A DNA stretch of 64,000 bases, taken from NCBI GenBank assembly GCA_016709025.1, contig JADJEQ010000005.1, positions 62,001-126,000 of the forward strand, given 5' to 3'. Shown here piece after piece: positions 26,079 to 35,574 of the stretch. Position 1 is the stretch's first letter. Each line of letters opens with the position of its first letter. A model generated the notes under the pieces. It worked only from the letters and a program-made list of their open reading frames with translations. It did no database searches and had not been told where the DNA came from. Source of the stretch: Bacteroidales bacterium. Its GTDB lineage: Bacteria; Bacteroidota; Bacteroidia; Bacteroidales; Lentimicrobiaceae. Both the position numbers and the translations under genes were made by a program.

Positions 26079-28157
26079 TTATCTGACAATAAACTTTGCT
26101 GAGTTGGATTGACCATCTGAATTTCTCATTTGAAGGAGATAAATTCCTGCAGGGTATTGGTTTACGGCGATGCATGCCGTTGCACCTGAAACAATGTTGC
26201 CTGACCTGATCAGATTGCCTTTATTATTCAACACATTGAATTCCATCAGGCCGGTAGTATTGTTATTCCGGATATTGAGGAACTCACCGGCAGGATTCGG
26301 GAATAATTCAATGCCGTTAAATTCATTCACCGGCTGCCCGGATATGCCCAATGCGCCGTTTATTTCCATGGCCGAATCGTAAATAGCCGGCAGGTCATCG
26401 ATAAATACAGTCCAGGGGTCATTGTAGAAGTCCATAAAATCAGGCACCGAAGCATGACCGGGATAAGGCGCATAATGATGGGTTGTATTTGCGTTGCGCC
26501 ACACGGCCTGGTAGGCAATCCGGCTGGCGATGGGGTCATTTTCAATCGGGGTGAGCATAAAGTTGGTAAACCAGTCAGGATTGGTTACGCCTTCAAGTCC
26601 GGTTTCGGTCAGGGCCGGGATTTTATTGCGTTCTTCAGCCATTTCAACCAGGTGACGCAGATGGGTGAGCAACGAAGGTATTCCCGAGGCATTGTAGACA
26701 TCACCGTAATTATCGTGTCCGAAAATATCAATATAGCTGTCGCCCGGATATTTCTGAAGATAATTGGCTTTGGTATAAAACCGGTCGGGTGAATAAGCGA
26801 ACAGCACATTGTTCACCTTTTTGTCATTCACCAGGTAGTCGACGGTGAACTGCCACAACGATTTATACTGATCGATGGTACAATGGGCATTTCCCCACCA
26901 GAACCAGTCGCCGTTGTGTTCATGCCAGGGCCTGAAAATTACCGGAATGGATTCGCCTTTGCTGCCTTTCAGGTTTCGGAGAAACAGGGCCATGTTGTCA
27001 AGCTGGTTTCTCCAGAAAAGATGATTTACCCCACCCGGAAGAATTGAATTTACCACGTTCGAATCGGGATACGGGTTGTTTTCCCAATAGAAGTCCCCAC
27101 CATAGGGGTTGTCCATATGCCATTCCAGTGATATGATGCCACCACTGTTGTAAATGTGCTGAAACCGTTCACGGGTGTCATCCCAGGCCTGCCCTTTCGC
27201 AACATCTTTTATTGAGTAGGCGCATACAGCAGGCAGGGAACCACAAACATCTTCCACATCGGAGCGGAAATTATCGCCTGTCCAGCCCACACCGTAGCCG
27301 GTGGCATCCTGCATCCCGAAAAGGGTATTGTACCTTGCAATCTGCCTCAGGTTGTAATACATATTCTGTGTTTCGAACGAAGCGATGTTGCAGGCAAGTG
27401 CCAGACCAGTGAGCCTGGTTGATCTTATGCGCGAAGCTTCAAAATCGTTGTTGGCATCATTTAAAGCATAAAGTGCTGCATCGATCTCATTCTGAGTTGA
27501 TTGCTGATTGTTAAGTACCAGCTGGGCATCATTTTTTGCATTGCTGAATGCACTGATGGATGCCTGTGGGAACTGCCCTTCTGCTGTTCCTTCGGATGCA
27601 TTATTCAGGTAAATACCGGCATTCTCAACAGCCAGGGATAGCAAGCTTGCCGATGTTGTATTGATAACCACCTGATCAATAAAAATATCACCGGTTTTAA
27701 GCGCCGTGCTGCCTGCATCGAAATAGAAATAAATTACCTGAAGTAACTTTACATTTGCCGATGTAACCGGGAAGGTGAATTCCTGGTAATCTGATGAAAC
27801 CGGAATGTTTTGAGTAATCCAATCGCTGCCGCCATCTGCATAGGAGGGTTTAACAGCAAGTTCAGTAGCTACATTTGATTTAATTCTGACAATAATCTGG
27901 TATTGCAGCAGGGTCGGCTGGTTACTGAAAATAAAATGAAACTGATCCCATTCCCAACTTGTTGCTGTACGGTCATAATCGACCCTCATAGCCTGGTTTT
28001 CGGCCGAAAGGGTAAAAGTGGTGCCTTCGATTTGCCATTCGGCACCAATCGTATTGTCGTTGAAATCATCAACAACAATGTTGTCGGCGAATGTAAGTAC
28101 GCTGGCAAGCAGCGCAATCAACATCAGGCCAGCTGTAGTGAAACGGGAAGGATTCAT
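26079..28157 (-). CDS. GH26 endo-beta-mannanase with N-terminal binding domain and T9SS sorting tail
   Basis: Secreted, probably surface-attached mannanase of 692 residues. A signal peptide ends LTFA (about 24). Residues 25-165 form a beta-sandwich carbohydrate-binding-like domain (VVDDFNDNTIGAEWQIEG; closing GDIFIDQVVI). A short helical FIVAR-like stretch follows (170-245). The GH26 barrel then shows LFGMQDATGYGVGW, FRPWHEHNGDWFWWG with acid/base Glu413 and ALTETGLEG with nucleophile Glu518. The last 75 residues (IELFPNPAGEFLNI, PAGIYLLQM, SAKFIVR) are a type A T9SS C-terminal sorting domain. This is the enzyme expected to make the first cuts in mannan outside the cell, upstream of SusCD uptake. 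It is homologous to the tail-less GH26 at 8149-9360. Confidence 0.95.
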   Translation of the reverse strand: MNPSRFTTAGLMLIALLASVLTFADNIVVDDFNDNTIGAEWQIEGTTFTLSAENQAMRVDYDRTATSWEWDQFHFIFSNQPTLLQYQIIVRIKSNVATELAVKPSYADGGSDWITQNIPVSSDYQEFTFPVTSANVKLLQVIYFYFDAGSTALKTGDIFIDQVVINTTSASLLSLAVENAGIYLNNASEGTAEGQFPQASISAFSNAKNDAQLVLNNQQSTQNEIDAALYALNDANNDFEASRIRSTRLTGLALACNIASFETQNMYYNLRQIARYNTLFGMQDATGYGVGWTGDNFRSDVEDVCGSLPAVCAYSIKDVAKGQAWDDTRERFQHIYNSGGIISLEWHMDNPYGGDFYWENNPYPDSNVVNSILPGGVNHLFWRNQLDNMALFLRNLKGSKGESIPVIFRPWHEHNGDWFWWGNAHCTIDQYKSLWQFTVDYLVNDKKVNNVLFAYSPDRFYTKANYLQKYPGDSYIDIFGHDNYGDVYNASGIPSLLTHLRHLVEMAEERNKIPALTETGLEGVTNPDWFTNFMLTPIENDPIASRIAYQAVWRNANTTHHYAPYPGHASVPDFMDFYNDPWTVFIDDLPAIYDSAMEINGALGISGQPVNEFNGIELFPNPAGEFLNIRNNNTTGLMEFNVLNNKGNLIRSGNIVSGATACIAVNQYPAGIYLLQMRNSDGQSNSAKFIVR

Positions 28158-28179
28158 GGGATTTATTTTAAAATGTAAT

Positions 28180-28205
28180 AAAGGGAAGCAAAAGTGCTTC
28201 CCTTT
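28180..28205 (-). promoter_or_regulatory. Intercistronic hairpin between the glycan-binding lipoprotein and GH26 genes
   Basis: A perfect 11-bp stem (28180-28190 with 28195-28205) with a 4-base loop lies 23 bases upstream of the GH26 start. On the minus (coding) strand it is followed by TTTATTACATTTTA, a weak U-rich tract. It could be a partial terminator or an RNA-stabilising hairpin that sets lower expression of the enzymes than of susCD and the glycan-binding protein. Confidence 0.6.
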
Positions 28206-28217
28206 TTAAATCGACAT

Positions 28218-28304
28218 CTATTCGATCACCGAAATGCTGCCCTCACAGCTTGTAAGGCTTCCACAATAGTTGTGGATTAAATTGGGTCCGAAAGGGGTTT
28301 TCAT
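28218..28304 (-). CDS. Candidate 28-residue small protein, unknown
   Basis: A short open frame from ATG 28304 to TAG at 28218-28220, encoding 28 residues with two cysteines (NYCGSLTSCEG in the middle) and ending SVIE. It lies in the 225-base gap between the surface glycan-binding gene and GH26, directly before the hairpin at 28180-28205. No Shine-Dalgarno-like sequence precedes it, and a frame of this size can occur by chance. If translated it could be a small peptide or a leader that couples translation to the hairpin. I do not recognise a family. Confidence 0.25.
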   Translation of the reverse strand: MKTPFGPNLIHNYCGSLTSCEGSISVIE

Positions 28305-28382
28305 AGCAGTTTGATGAGGTTGATGATTGAATTGTTGATGATTCAGGTTAAGCAGATATTCTGCTCTTGCTGAAATTATCAG

Positions 28383-30038
28383 TTATTCAGGTGCAAGGTT
28401 TGGATCCAGAGGAACGGTTGTGAAAACAAAATAGTCAACATTTACTTCCATCGCAGTTCCGGCAGCAAGGTTGCCACCATAGAGCTGAATGCCCATGGTA
28501 AATTCCTGGGAAGGATCAAAATTGGCCAGATCGCCTTGTCCCGGGGCTATTTTGATTGAACGCCACACCCACTGATTCTGTGTAGGTACAAATTTGTAAT
28601 CGTCGCCATAACCCTGCGAACCGGTGAAATGCATCCATCCCTGACCGAAATCAAACTGGAAATAACCTTCTTTGTTACCGGTATTCAGGAGGAAGTTGAT
28701 CCAGATACCATTTGAATAATCAGTGGTGCTGAGCGCCGGTACCGTCCATGATGCCTGACCCAGTTTTGTATTCCAGCCGTCGGAAACTCCGGTAATATGA
28801 GCGTAGTTGGCACCCTGGTTATAGCCCAGTAAGCCGGCAGAACCTGTAGCAACAATACTCCACTCAGTGCCATGTGCACTTTCGCAATCCCACGAAACTG
28901 TCGGGGTTAAAGGGCCATCGGTGATCATTACCTGGTCAAGGGCAATTTCAAATTCATCGGTCTCGCTTACATTTCCCCCTCTGAACCACATGTCGATTTT
29001 GTCGAGTTTACCGATTATGTCTGACCAGCCCATGGCTGCGAGGTCATACGAACGCCATTCCCAACCCTGTGTCTGAATCATGTAGTTATCGCTGTATTGT
29101 CCACCCTGTCCGGTAAAATGCTTGTCAGATTCGGTTCCTGCTATGGTGATGGCAGGATTTACATAACCTTTTTTACCATTGGTATTCACCAGGAAAGTAA
29201 TGTAAGGTTTGCTAAAGGCCGATAAATCGAAACCACTTCCGCCATTGTCGTTGGTCAGGCGGATGTAACAGCCATTCCATGCATTGCCTGCAGGTGATAC
29301 AACTTTGTATTCTTTACCGAAGAAACCCGGTCCGTTTGATGCTGTAAACGGACTTCCACCCCAGCCTTCAGTAGTTGCAGGAGGTGTTTCGAAATCCCAG
29401 AGCATAATTGTTTGCTGTGGCAGATAGGTATCAATCGGAGCAATGACAGGCAACGAAGCTGAAGATTGTTTTTCTCCGGCCTTTGGTGTTACTTCTATTG
29501 TAGCAGTTTCACCCAGCTCGATTCCGGAAGTTGCATAGCTGGCCTGTGTGGGTGTGGCAGAACCTACAATAGATGAAAGTTTGCCATTTACTTTTACCTC
29601 TTTTATCAGATCGATGTTCTCACCTTTCAGTATAAAGGCTTTGCCTCTCTGAATTTCGGCGGGCCAGGAAGTAACAACAGCAGGAAAAAACTGCGGCTTC
29701 AGGCTTACTTCGGTGGTAAACGATCTTTTGTAGGCGTTCATAACTGTGATGAAACCGGCATCTATAATCCTCGGCACAACAACTTTAATGGAATTGTCCT
29801 GTTTATCCACTATTTCGAAATTGTATGCTCCGATAGATACAGTTTGGGCAGTTAGCAGGTTTTCCCATGTAAGTGTAATGGTATCGCCTACAAATGGCTT
29901 GTCATCAGAAATTGATGATACAAGAGCGGCAGGCAGGTTGATGTCATAATCCTTTGAAAAAGGATCCTCTTTTTTGCATCCGGATACAACCATTGTGAAG
30001 GCTGCAAACAGGAAAACTCTAAATATTATTTTATTCAT
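28383..30038 (-). CDS. Surface glycan-binding lipoprotein (SGBP) with IPT/TIG domains
   Basis: Outer-membrane lipoprotein of 551 residues; SPII signal with lipobox VVSGC (Cys21) followed by KKED, an acidic start typical of surface export. Residues about 35-110 and 110-200 are two IPT/TIG-type immunoglobulin-like repeats (FVGDTITLTWENLL; FPAVVTSWPAEIQRGKAFILKGENI). Two related beta-sandwich glycan-binding modules follow (about 215-375 and 375-551). Each opens with WDFET- or WDCESAHG-type sequence, contains GQG-QYSDNYM / GSQGYGDDYK and W-W-RS strands, and ends with a D-V strand. Immediately downstream of susD in the same direction, so it is the third gene of the uptake set and should hold mannan at the cell surface for the SusCD transporter. 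No enzyme motif. Confidence 0.9.
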   Translation of the reverse strand: MNKIIFRVFLFAAFTMVVSGCKKEDPFSKDYDINLPAALVSSISDDKPFVGDTITLTWENLLTAQTVSIGAYNFEIVDKQDNSIKVVVPRIIDAGFITVMNAYKRSFTTEVSLKPQFFPAVVTSWPAEIQRGKAFILKGENIDLIKEVKVNGKLSSIVGSATPTQASYATSGIELGETATIEVTPKAGEKQSSASLPVIAPIDTYLPQQTIMLWDFETPPATTEGWGGSPFTASNGPGFFGKEYKVVSPAGNAWNGCYIRLTNDNGGSGFDLSAFSKPYITFLVNTNGKKGYVNPAITIAGTESDKHFTGQGGQYSDNYMIQTQGWEWRSYDLAAMGWSDIIGKLDKIDMWFRGGNVSETDEFEIALDQVMITDGPLTPTVSWDCESAHGTEWSIVATGSAGLLGYNQGANYAHITGVSDGWNTKLGQASWTVPALSTTDYSNGIWINFLLNTGNKEGYFQFDFGQGWMHFTGSQGYGDDYKFVPTQNQWVWRSIKIAPGQGDLANFDPSQEFTMGIQLYGGNLAAGTAMEVNVDYFVFTTVPLDPNLAPE

Positions 30039-30147
30039 GGTTGGTTTCGTTTAAAGATTTATGTTTCTGAACAATCTTTTAAGCATCAATGCAATTTGAA
30101 TTTAAATCCAGTGCTGAGTCAAGTGTAAAACGTCACATAAAAAGAAA

Positions 30148-30187
30148 GTTTTTTTACTTTTTACTTTAGACTTTTTACTTTTTACTT
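30148..30187. repeat. Simple repeat of CTTTTTA/ACTTT units after susD
   Basis: Imperfect tandem copies of tttttactttttacttt and ctttttactttttactt within 5 bases of the susD stop codon. On the coding strand this is an A/G-rich AAGTAAAAAGT repeat, akin to the AAGTGAAAAGTG repeats at 42.7-45.7 kb. It separates susD from the glycan-binding gene. Confidence 0.7.
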
Positions 30188-30191
30188 GCCC

Positions 30192-31871
30192 CTAGTATCC
30201 CGGATTTTGTTCCAGACCCCATGCCTGTACTTCAGTCTGAGGTATCGGCATTAAAGGAACCATGTGACCTTCGGGGCCAACAATTGATTTTGCAATTCCG
30301 TTAGACTTCAGGTCGGGGAATTGTTTGTAGGCTTTGTCGCCCAAACCATAGGAACCACCCGGAGCGCGTCGCTGATTCTTCTCCATGTCCATCACATCAA
30401 AATAACGGCCTGTCCTTACCAGATCATAAAAGCGGAGTGCTTCCATGGCCAGTTCCAGACGACGTTCTTTCCAGATATCCTGTAAAAGCTGTTCGCCTGA
30501 AGAATTAATATCCGGAAGATTCACAGAGGCCGGAGCCGCACTGTAATCCATTTTACCTTCGGCGTAACCCATGCAATAAGTGCTGTTGCGGGCCCGGGCA
30601 CGGATCATGTTTACTTTGTCGAGTGCCTCGCCGGTGTTGCCGGTATGGTAGGCAGCTTCAGCATGCATCAGCAGCACATCGGCATAGCGGATGATTTTTA
30701 TGTTGCGATCGCATGCCTTGGCCAGAGCCGGTTTTTCAGGAAGGGCAGCTTTTCTGTTTAACCAGTCAGAGCCCTGTTCATTCCGGTCGTATTTCTTTTT
30801 AACACCATACAGGATGCCATTGTTGTATTTTTCACCATAGAACACGCATGACTGCCTGGGATCGTTGGTAACTTCAACATTGTAAGCTTCATACAGGTCG
30901 GGGGTTGGGTTGTTAAAACCCCATCCTGAGTCGTCTTTGCGGTTGCCCTGGAAATTGTAGCAATTGGTTCCTATTGAAGCAGGAGCCTGATCACTTGCTC
31001 CAATCCCGAACTGAACTTCAAATACCGATTCTTCACTGTTCTCGTTTTCCGTTTCCCATAATTTGGCATAATTGGCCATCAGGCTGTATTCACCTGAAGT
31101 AATAACTGCATTGGTAAGGTCATAAACCTCCTGCCATGTAACTGTGTTCTGCACGTCAGTGCCGATCTGATACATGTAAATTCTGGCAAGTAAAGACCTG
31201 GCAGCCCCTTTGGTAGCCCTTCCGGTTTCAGCCAAAGGAATGCTGCTCTTTTCAGGCAGAAATTCGATGGCTGTGGTAAGGTCTTTGGCTATTTGTGTGT
31301 AGCACTCGTTCAGACTGGCACGCTGAGCATTGCCAAATTCTGACGGGCTTACAGAGGTAGTGAACAAAGGAACACCGCCATACATCCGGACCAGATACCA
31401 GTAAAAATAGGCCCTGATAAAGGAAGCTTCTCCGATTAAACGGTCGCGGACAGCCGGATCCCAGGTTACTGAAGGAAGATTGTCAAGCGCATAATTTGCG
31501 CGGGATACGCCCCAGTAACCATGAATCCAGAAATCACTCGAAAATCCAATCTGGGAAGTCATGGTAAAATCAATCATTTCCCACATTGTACCATAATCAC
31601 CGTCGTTGCTGCCTTTTTCGGCATCATCGGAGCGGAGATCGCCCATGAAAAAATCGTGGTGGTGACCCATCCACTGACCATCAGGACCTGCACCTTCATC
31701 AAGTTGAAGCATGTCGTATAATCCGATGATGGCACGTTGTCCGTTCTCTTTTGTATCAAAGAAATTTCCGCTGTTTTCTGCGCCCTGGGGATCAATGTCC
31801 AGAAACTTGTCGCAGCTGACGAGCATCATTAAGAGTGCTGCTGCTATTATGAGGTTGGTTATTTTTTTCAT
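30192..31871 (-). CDS. susD-like: SusD/RagB-family outer-membrane lipoprotein
   Basis: Surface lipoprotein of 559 residues that forms the lid of the SusC channel and binds the glycan. SPII signal with lipobox LMLVSC (Cys20), then DKFLDIDPQG, the standard start of the mature SusD family. Family blocks: NYALDNLPS, RDRLIGEASFIRAYFYWYLVRMYGGVPLFT, ARSLLARIYMYQ, IRYADVLLMHAEA, ALDKVNMIRARAR and DIWKERRLELAMEALRFYDLVRTGRY, and a C-terminal LMPIPQTEVQAWGLEQNPGY. It follows susC by 108 bases. In this locus the ligand should be manno-oligosaccharides. Confidence 0.97.
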   Translation of the reverse strand: MKKITNLIIAAALLMMLVSCDKFLDIDPQGAENSGNFFDTKENGQRAIIGLYDMLQLDEGAGPDGQWMGHHHDFFMGDLRSDDAEKGSNDGDYGTMWEMIDFTMTSQIGFSSDFWIHGYWGVSRANYALDNLPSVTWDPAVRDRLIGEASFIRAYFYWYLVRMYGGVPLFTTSVSPSEFGNAQRASLNECYTQIAKDLTTAIEFLPEKSSIPLAETGRATKGAARSLLARIYMYQIGTDVQNTVTWQEVYDLTNAVITSGEYSLMANYAKLWETENENSEESVFEVQFGIGASDQAPASIGTNCYNFQGNRKDDSGWGFNNPTPDLYEAYNVEVTNDPRQSCVFYGEKYNNGILYGVKKKYDRNEQGSDWLNRKAALPEKPALAKACDRNIKIIRYADVLLMHAEAAYHTGNTGEALDKVNMIRARARNSTYCMGYAEGKMDYSAAPASVNLPDINSSGEQLLQDIWKERRLELAMEALRFYDLVRTGRYFDVMDMEKNQRRAPGGSYGLGDKAYKQFPDLKSNGIAKSIVGPEGHMVPLMPIPQTEVQAWGLEQNPGY

Positions 31872-31979
31872 CTTGTCTGTTTTATTTTTTATTGATTACT
31901 TCCTGAATTTGCCCTGGAAAACCCGCAGAAAAAGATCATTGTGTTTTCCAACACCGGCTGTTTCACGATCAATTTAAGT

Positions 31980-34900
31980 TTAGAGGGTTAAATTAATACC
32001 AGCTGAATAAACGCGCGGTTGCGGATAATTAACCATGTCTACACCATAATAGAAGGGGTTTCCGTACAATCCGAACAATTCAGGATCCAGACCGGAATAT
32101 TTGGTGATGGTTAAGAGGTTATCAAAAGAGGCAAAGATGCGGATGTTCTTAATGTGCATCTTTTTATTCAGTTTTGAAGGAAGGGAATAACCGAATTGTA
32201 AGTTTTTCAGTCTTAAATAGGAGCCATTCTCCACATACAGATCTGAGAAATTTTCTGTGTTCTTGTTCAGATCGGCTGCATCAAGACGCGGAACATCTGA
32301 GGTTGGATTTTCAGGTGTCCAGTGGTTAACTGCCATATCCTGGCTGATGTTGGTCTCGAACATTTTCGAGTTGTACAGCGTCTGGTACATGGAGTTTACA
32401 ATTTCATTTCCATATGAACCGATCACAAAAAGGACCATATCAAATCCTTTGTAAGCCATATTCAGATTAAAACCACCGGTCATTTTCGGACTGGCACTTC
32501 CAAGGTAGGTCATATCAAGTTCTGTAATTTTTCCGTCGCCGTTCAGATCCTTGAAAATAACATCTCCCAGTCCGGCATTTGGTTGAATGGGAACACCATC
32601 AATTGAATAGGCATCAAGTTGTTCCTGGTTTGTGAAAAGTCCTGAAGTTTCATATCCATAGAAATAGGCAATTTCCCTTCCGACTTCGGTTCTTGTTGAG
32701 TTGCCCATACGTCCGGCACCTCCTCCGCGGATAGGATCGCCGCCTGCCAGGCTGGTAACTTCATTCTTTATAAAGGTAACATTGAAGCCCACATCATATT
32801 TGAAATCTCCTTTTGCTTCGGCATAATTCAAAGCAATTTCAATTCCTTTATTTTGCATGGTACCTGCATTTACGGCCGGTTTCTTTTTACCTGCATACAT
32901 TGGTATCGGGCGTTGCAGAATCATATCGTTGGTATTACGGATAAAGTAGTCAATGGTACCGGTGAGCTGGCTGTTAAATAAGCCAAAGTCCACTCCAAAA
33001 TTTATTTGTTCGGCACCTTCCCATGTAAGTTCTTCATTGGCAAGTTGCTGCTGAACGGCACCTTCAATGGGCAATCCGTTCAATGCATAGATATACCCGC
33101 CGTTTACACTCGATACATAGTCAAAGTTTCCGGCACTACCCTGGTTTCCGACGATACCCCATCCTGCACGGAGTTTTAATGATTGTAATATGTCGGATGT
33201 GCCGAGCATAAATTCTTCGTTGTGCATATTCCAGCTGGCTGCAACGGATGGGAAATAACCCCAGCGTTTTTCCGGCGTAAATTTTGAACTTCCGTCTGCA
33301 CGAATGGTTGCGGTGACCACATATTTATTGTCCCATGAAAAATTACCCCTCAGGAACGTGGATGAAAGGCGATTCTCACTTGCTCCGCCACCCAGGCTGA
33401 ATTTCACGGCATCTTTATGTGCGCCTAAGTATTGCAGATCTGCATTTTCAGGAACATCGTATCCGGTAGCCCAGATGTCGGACCATTTGCTGGCCTGCAG
33501 TTCCATACCCAATGTTGCATTGATATTCAGTTTGCTGACCGATTTGTTGTATGAAAAATAATTGGTATTTACCCAATTAAAACCATACGGGCGTTTCTGA
33601 TAGAGTGAGGATTCGTCATTTTTCTGGGTTGGTGTGATGAAATACTGAGGACTATAGGTTTTTTGATCATCAAAATCAAGTTGTGTTCCCAATTGTGTTC
33701 TGAAAGCCAGTCCAGGGGTGAATATGTCATCTATCTGGAGGTAGACATTACCCATGGCCCGGTTTCCCAGGTATTTTTCCTTTCCGGCCAGGTAAATGGA
33801 TAAGGCAGGGTTGGTAGCAGCCTGTGAATAGTAAATTTCGCCATAGAAGTTGGTGTAATCGTCCCAGGCAGCAGAAATCGGGTCTGAACGCAGCGCACCT
33901 GGAATAGTTCCGCTGTAGTAATCGGTTCTGTCGCCGGGTTTTTCATAATGCACATAGTTGAAATTCAATCCAAATTTTACATTCTTGGTTAAAGTGATGT
34001 TGTTGTTTGAATGGAACATCAGTTTGTCAAGATAAGTGCCTTTCACTGTGCCATTTTCAGAAGAATAGGTAAAGCCATGGTCGAAAGAATATGCATCTGT
34101 ATTGCCAAGAATGCTCACATTGTAGCGGTTGTTAGTGCCCTGGCGGTAAATTTCCTTTTGCCAGTCAGTTCCTTCCAGATAATTGCCGGCTTCCTGCTGG
34201 TCAAGTACGTAATTGATGATATCATCGGTTGCTCCTATTACTTTCCGGGCATTGGCGAATTCGGTTGCATCAGCAAGCTCCAGTTTTTTGGCAACCTGTG
34301 AAAAGCCTGTCTGTACATTGGCCTGAACTTCAAATTTTTTCCCTTTTGTACCAGCGCGGGTTTTTACCAGTATAACGCCGTTTGCACCTCTTGAGCCATA
34401 AATGGCTGTGGCGGAAGCATCTTTAAGAACTTCCATGCTTTCAATATCATTCGGAGCAATATGGCTCATGTCACCCATCGGAAAACCGTCAACAACGAAA
34501 AGCGGATCAGAATTGTTGATGGTGCCGATTCCTCTTACCCTTATTTTAACTCCGGAACCCGGATTCCCTGAATTTGAAATCACATTAACCCCCGCAACTC
34601 TTCCCTGTAAGGCTTGCGCTGCATCGATGGTACTTACTTTTTTCAGATCAGCTACATTAACTCTTCCCACACTTCCGGTAACATCACTTTTCCGCATAAC
34701 ACCGTATCCGACAACCACTACAGCTTCAACATCAATGGCTTCAGCTTCCAGAACCACATTCATCATGTTGGATTCAGAAACAGGAAGCTCCTGTTTTTTC
34801 ATACCTACATATGAATATACCAGTGTAGAAGCCTCTTTTGGTACCAGTAGCTTGTACTTCCCGTCAATATCGGTCGTGGTTCCCTGGGTCGTCCCTTTAA

Positions 34901-35030
34901 CTGTGATAGAAACACCTGGAATGCCAGCTCCGTCATCCATACTGGTTACTGTACCTGTGATGGTGCGTTGTGCCAGTACCTGCATGACTGTGAGCAGCAT
35001 AAATACCAGCAGTAGATTTAATTTTCTCAT
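31980..35030 (-). CDS. susC-like: SusC/RagA-family TonB-dependent oligosaccharide transporter
   Basis: Outer-membrane TonB-dependent channel of 1016 residues. The signal peptide ends MQVLAQ (21). A CarboxypepD_reg-like domain follows (TITGTVTSMDDGAGIPGVSITVKG). Next are the TonB-box region, the plug (AQALQGRVAGVNVIS, VRGIGTINNSDPLFVVDGFPM, IESMEVLKDASATAIYGSRGANGVILV, all SusC signatures) and a 22-stranded barrel ending GINLTL. It imports oligosaccharides cut at the surface together with the SusD-like protein encoded next. It is the first gene of the long minus-strand array and lies 544 bases from the HTCS regulator gene; the gap should contain the HTCS-controlled promoter. No recognition helix for an anti-sigma factor (no STN domain) is present, consistent with HTCS control. 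Confidence 0.97.
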   Translation of the reverse strand: MRKLNLLLVFMLLTVMQVLAQRTITGTVTSMDDGAGIPGVSITVKGTTQGTTTDIDGKYKLLVPKEASTLVYSYVGMKKQELPVSESNMMNVVLEAEAIDVEAVVVVGYGVMRKSDVTGSVGRVNVADLKKVSTIDAAQALQGRVAGVNVISNSGNPGSGVKIRVRGIGTINNSDPLFVVDGFPMGDMSHIAPNDIESMEVLKDASATAIYGSRGANGVILVKTRAGTKGKKFEVQANVQTGFSQVAKKLELADATEFANARKVIGATDDIINYVLDQQEAGNYLEGTDWQKEIYRQGTNNRYNVSILGNTDAYSFDHGFTYSSENGTVKGTYLDKLMFHSNNNITLTKNVKFGLNFNYVHYEKPGDRTDYYSGTIPGALRSDPISAAWDDYTNFYGEIYYSQAATNPALSIYLAGKEKYLGNRAMGNVYLQIDDIFTPGLAFRTQLGTQLDFDDQKTYSPQYFITPTQKNDESSLYQKRPYGFNWVNTNYFSYNKSVSKLNINATLGMELQASKWSDIWATGYDVPENADLQYLGAHKDAVKFSLGGGASENRLSSTFLRGNFSWDNKYVVTATIRADGSSKFTPEKRWGYFPSVAASWNMHNEEFMLGTSDILQSLKLRAGWGIVGNQGSAGNFDYVSSVNGGYIYALNGLPIEGAVQQQLANEELTWEGAEQINFGVDFGLFNSQLTGTIDYFIRNTNDMILQRPIPMYAGKKKPAVNAGTMQNKGIEIALNYAEAKGDFKYDVGFNVTFIKNEVTSLAGGDPIRGGGAGRMGNSTRTEVGREIAYFYGYETSGLFTNQEQLDAYSIDGVPIQPNAGLGDVIFKDLNGDGKITELDMTYLGSASPKMTGGFNLNMAYKGFDMVLFVIGSYGNEIVNSMYQTLYNSKMFETNISQDMAVNHWTPENPTSDVPRLDAADLNKNTENFSDLYVENGSYLRLKNLQFGYSLPSKLNKKMHIKNIRIFASFDNLLTITKYSGLDPELFGLYGNPFYYGVDMVNYPQPRVYSAGINLTL

Positions 35031-35574
35031 AATCCTTTTGCTAATGTTTGGTTAATGCTTGGTGAATTACTTTTTTTCTTCATGCCGGTATCCTCTTATT
35101 GTATTAACAAAAATCTCGCCTGCATGTTTTTTGGTTTTTATTGCAGGGTAAAAGTATATTCATCGTATTGTAATGGCGGTGGACAATTATATCAAATAGG
35201 GTGGATATTTGTTACCTGGTTCATCGTTTCCTGTAACATTATTTTGTAACAGTCAGTATATCTGCACGATGCGTAATAACCCTTCAATTTCAAATAAATT
35301 TAATTGCGGGTTGTACGATATGAGTACAGCAAAAAACAAGTTGTTTAGAGAAGCCCTGCCCTTGAAATTGTTGCACTTCCCTGTTATTGACGATTGCAGT
35401 ATCCGTGCATTCAACTTCCCGCCCGGTATGAGTTCGCTGTATCAGGCAGGTCGTATGAAAGGTATGGTATGTCTGCCCTGCATAAATAAAGTAAACCCGG
35501 GCAAGGTGAATTTGCATGATACAGTTATCTTGTTGAAATGAAAACTATTTCAGAATGAACCAGGCAGACAGGAA
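35031..35574. other. Intergenic region between HTCS and susC; probable regulated promoter
   Basis: A stretch of 544 bases without a convincing gene. Open frames of 110 codons (plus, 35209-35541, TTG start) and 75 codons (minus, 35290-35517) overlap each other and have no recognisable features. The susC promoter and the HTCS binding site should be here; I could not find a clear TAnnTTTG box on the minus strand. Confidence 0.5.

Noticed and set aside
9548..35030. One uninterrupted transcript from susC to the SGNH gene
   Set aside because: Plausible for most of the array, but the hairpin at 28180-28205 and the 344-base gap with a -7-like box at 10540-10547 suggest internal ends and starts, so I did not claim a single operon.
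35209..35541. 110-codon plus-strand frame between HTCS and susC
   Set aside because: Needs a TTG start, overlaps a 75-codon frame on the other strand, has no recognisable motif and lies where the susC promoter should be.
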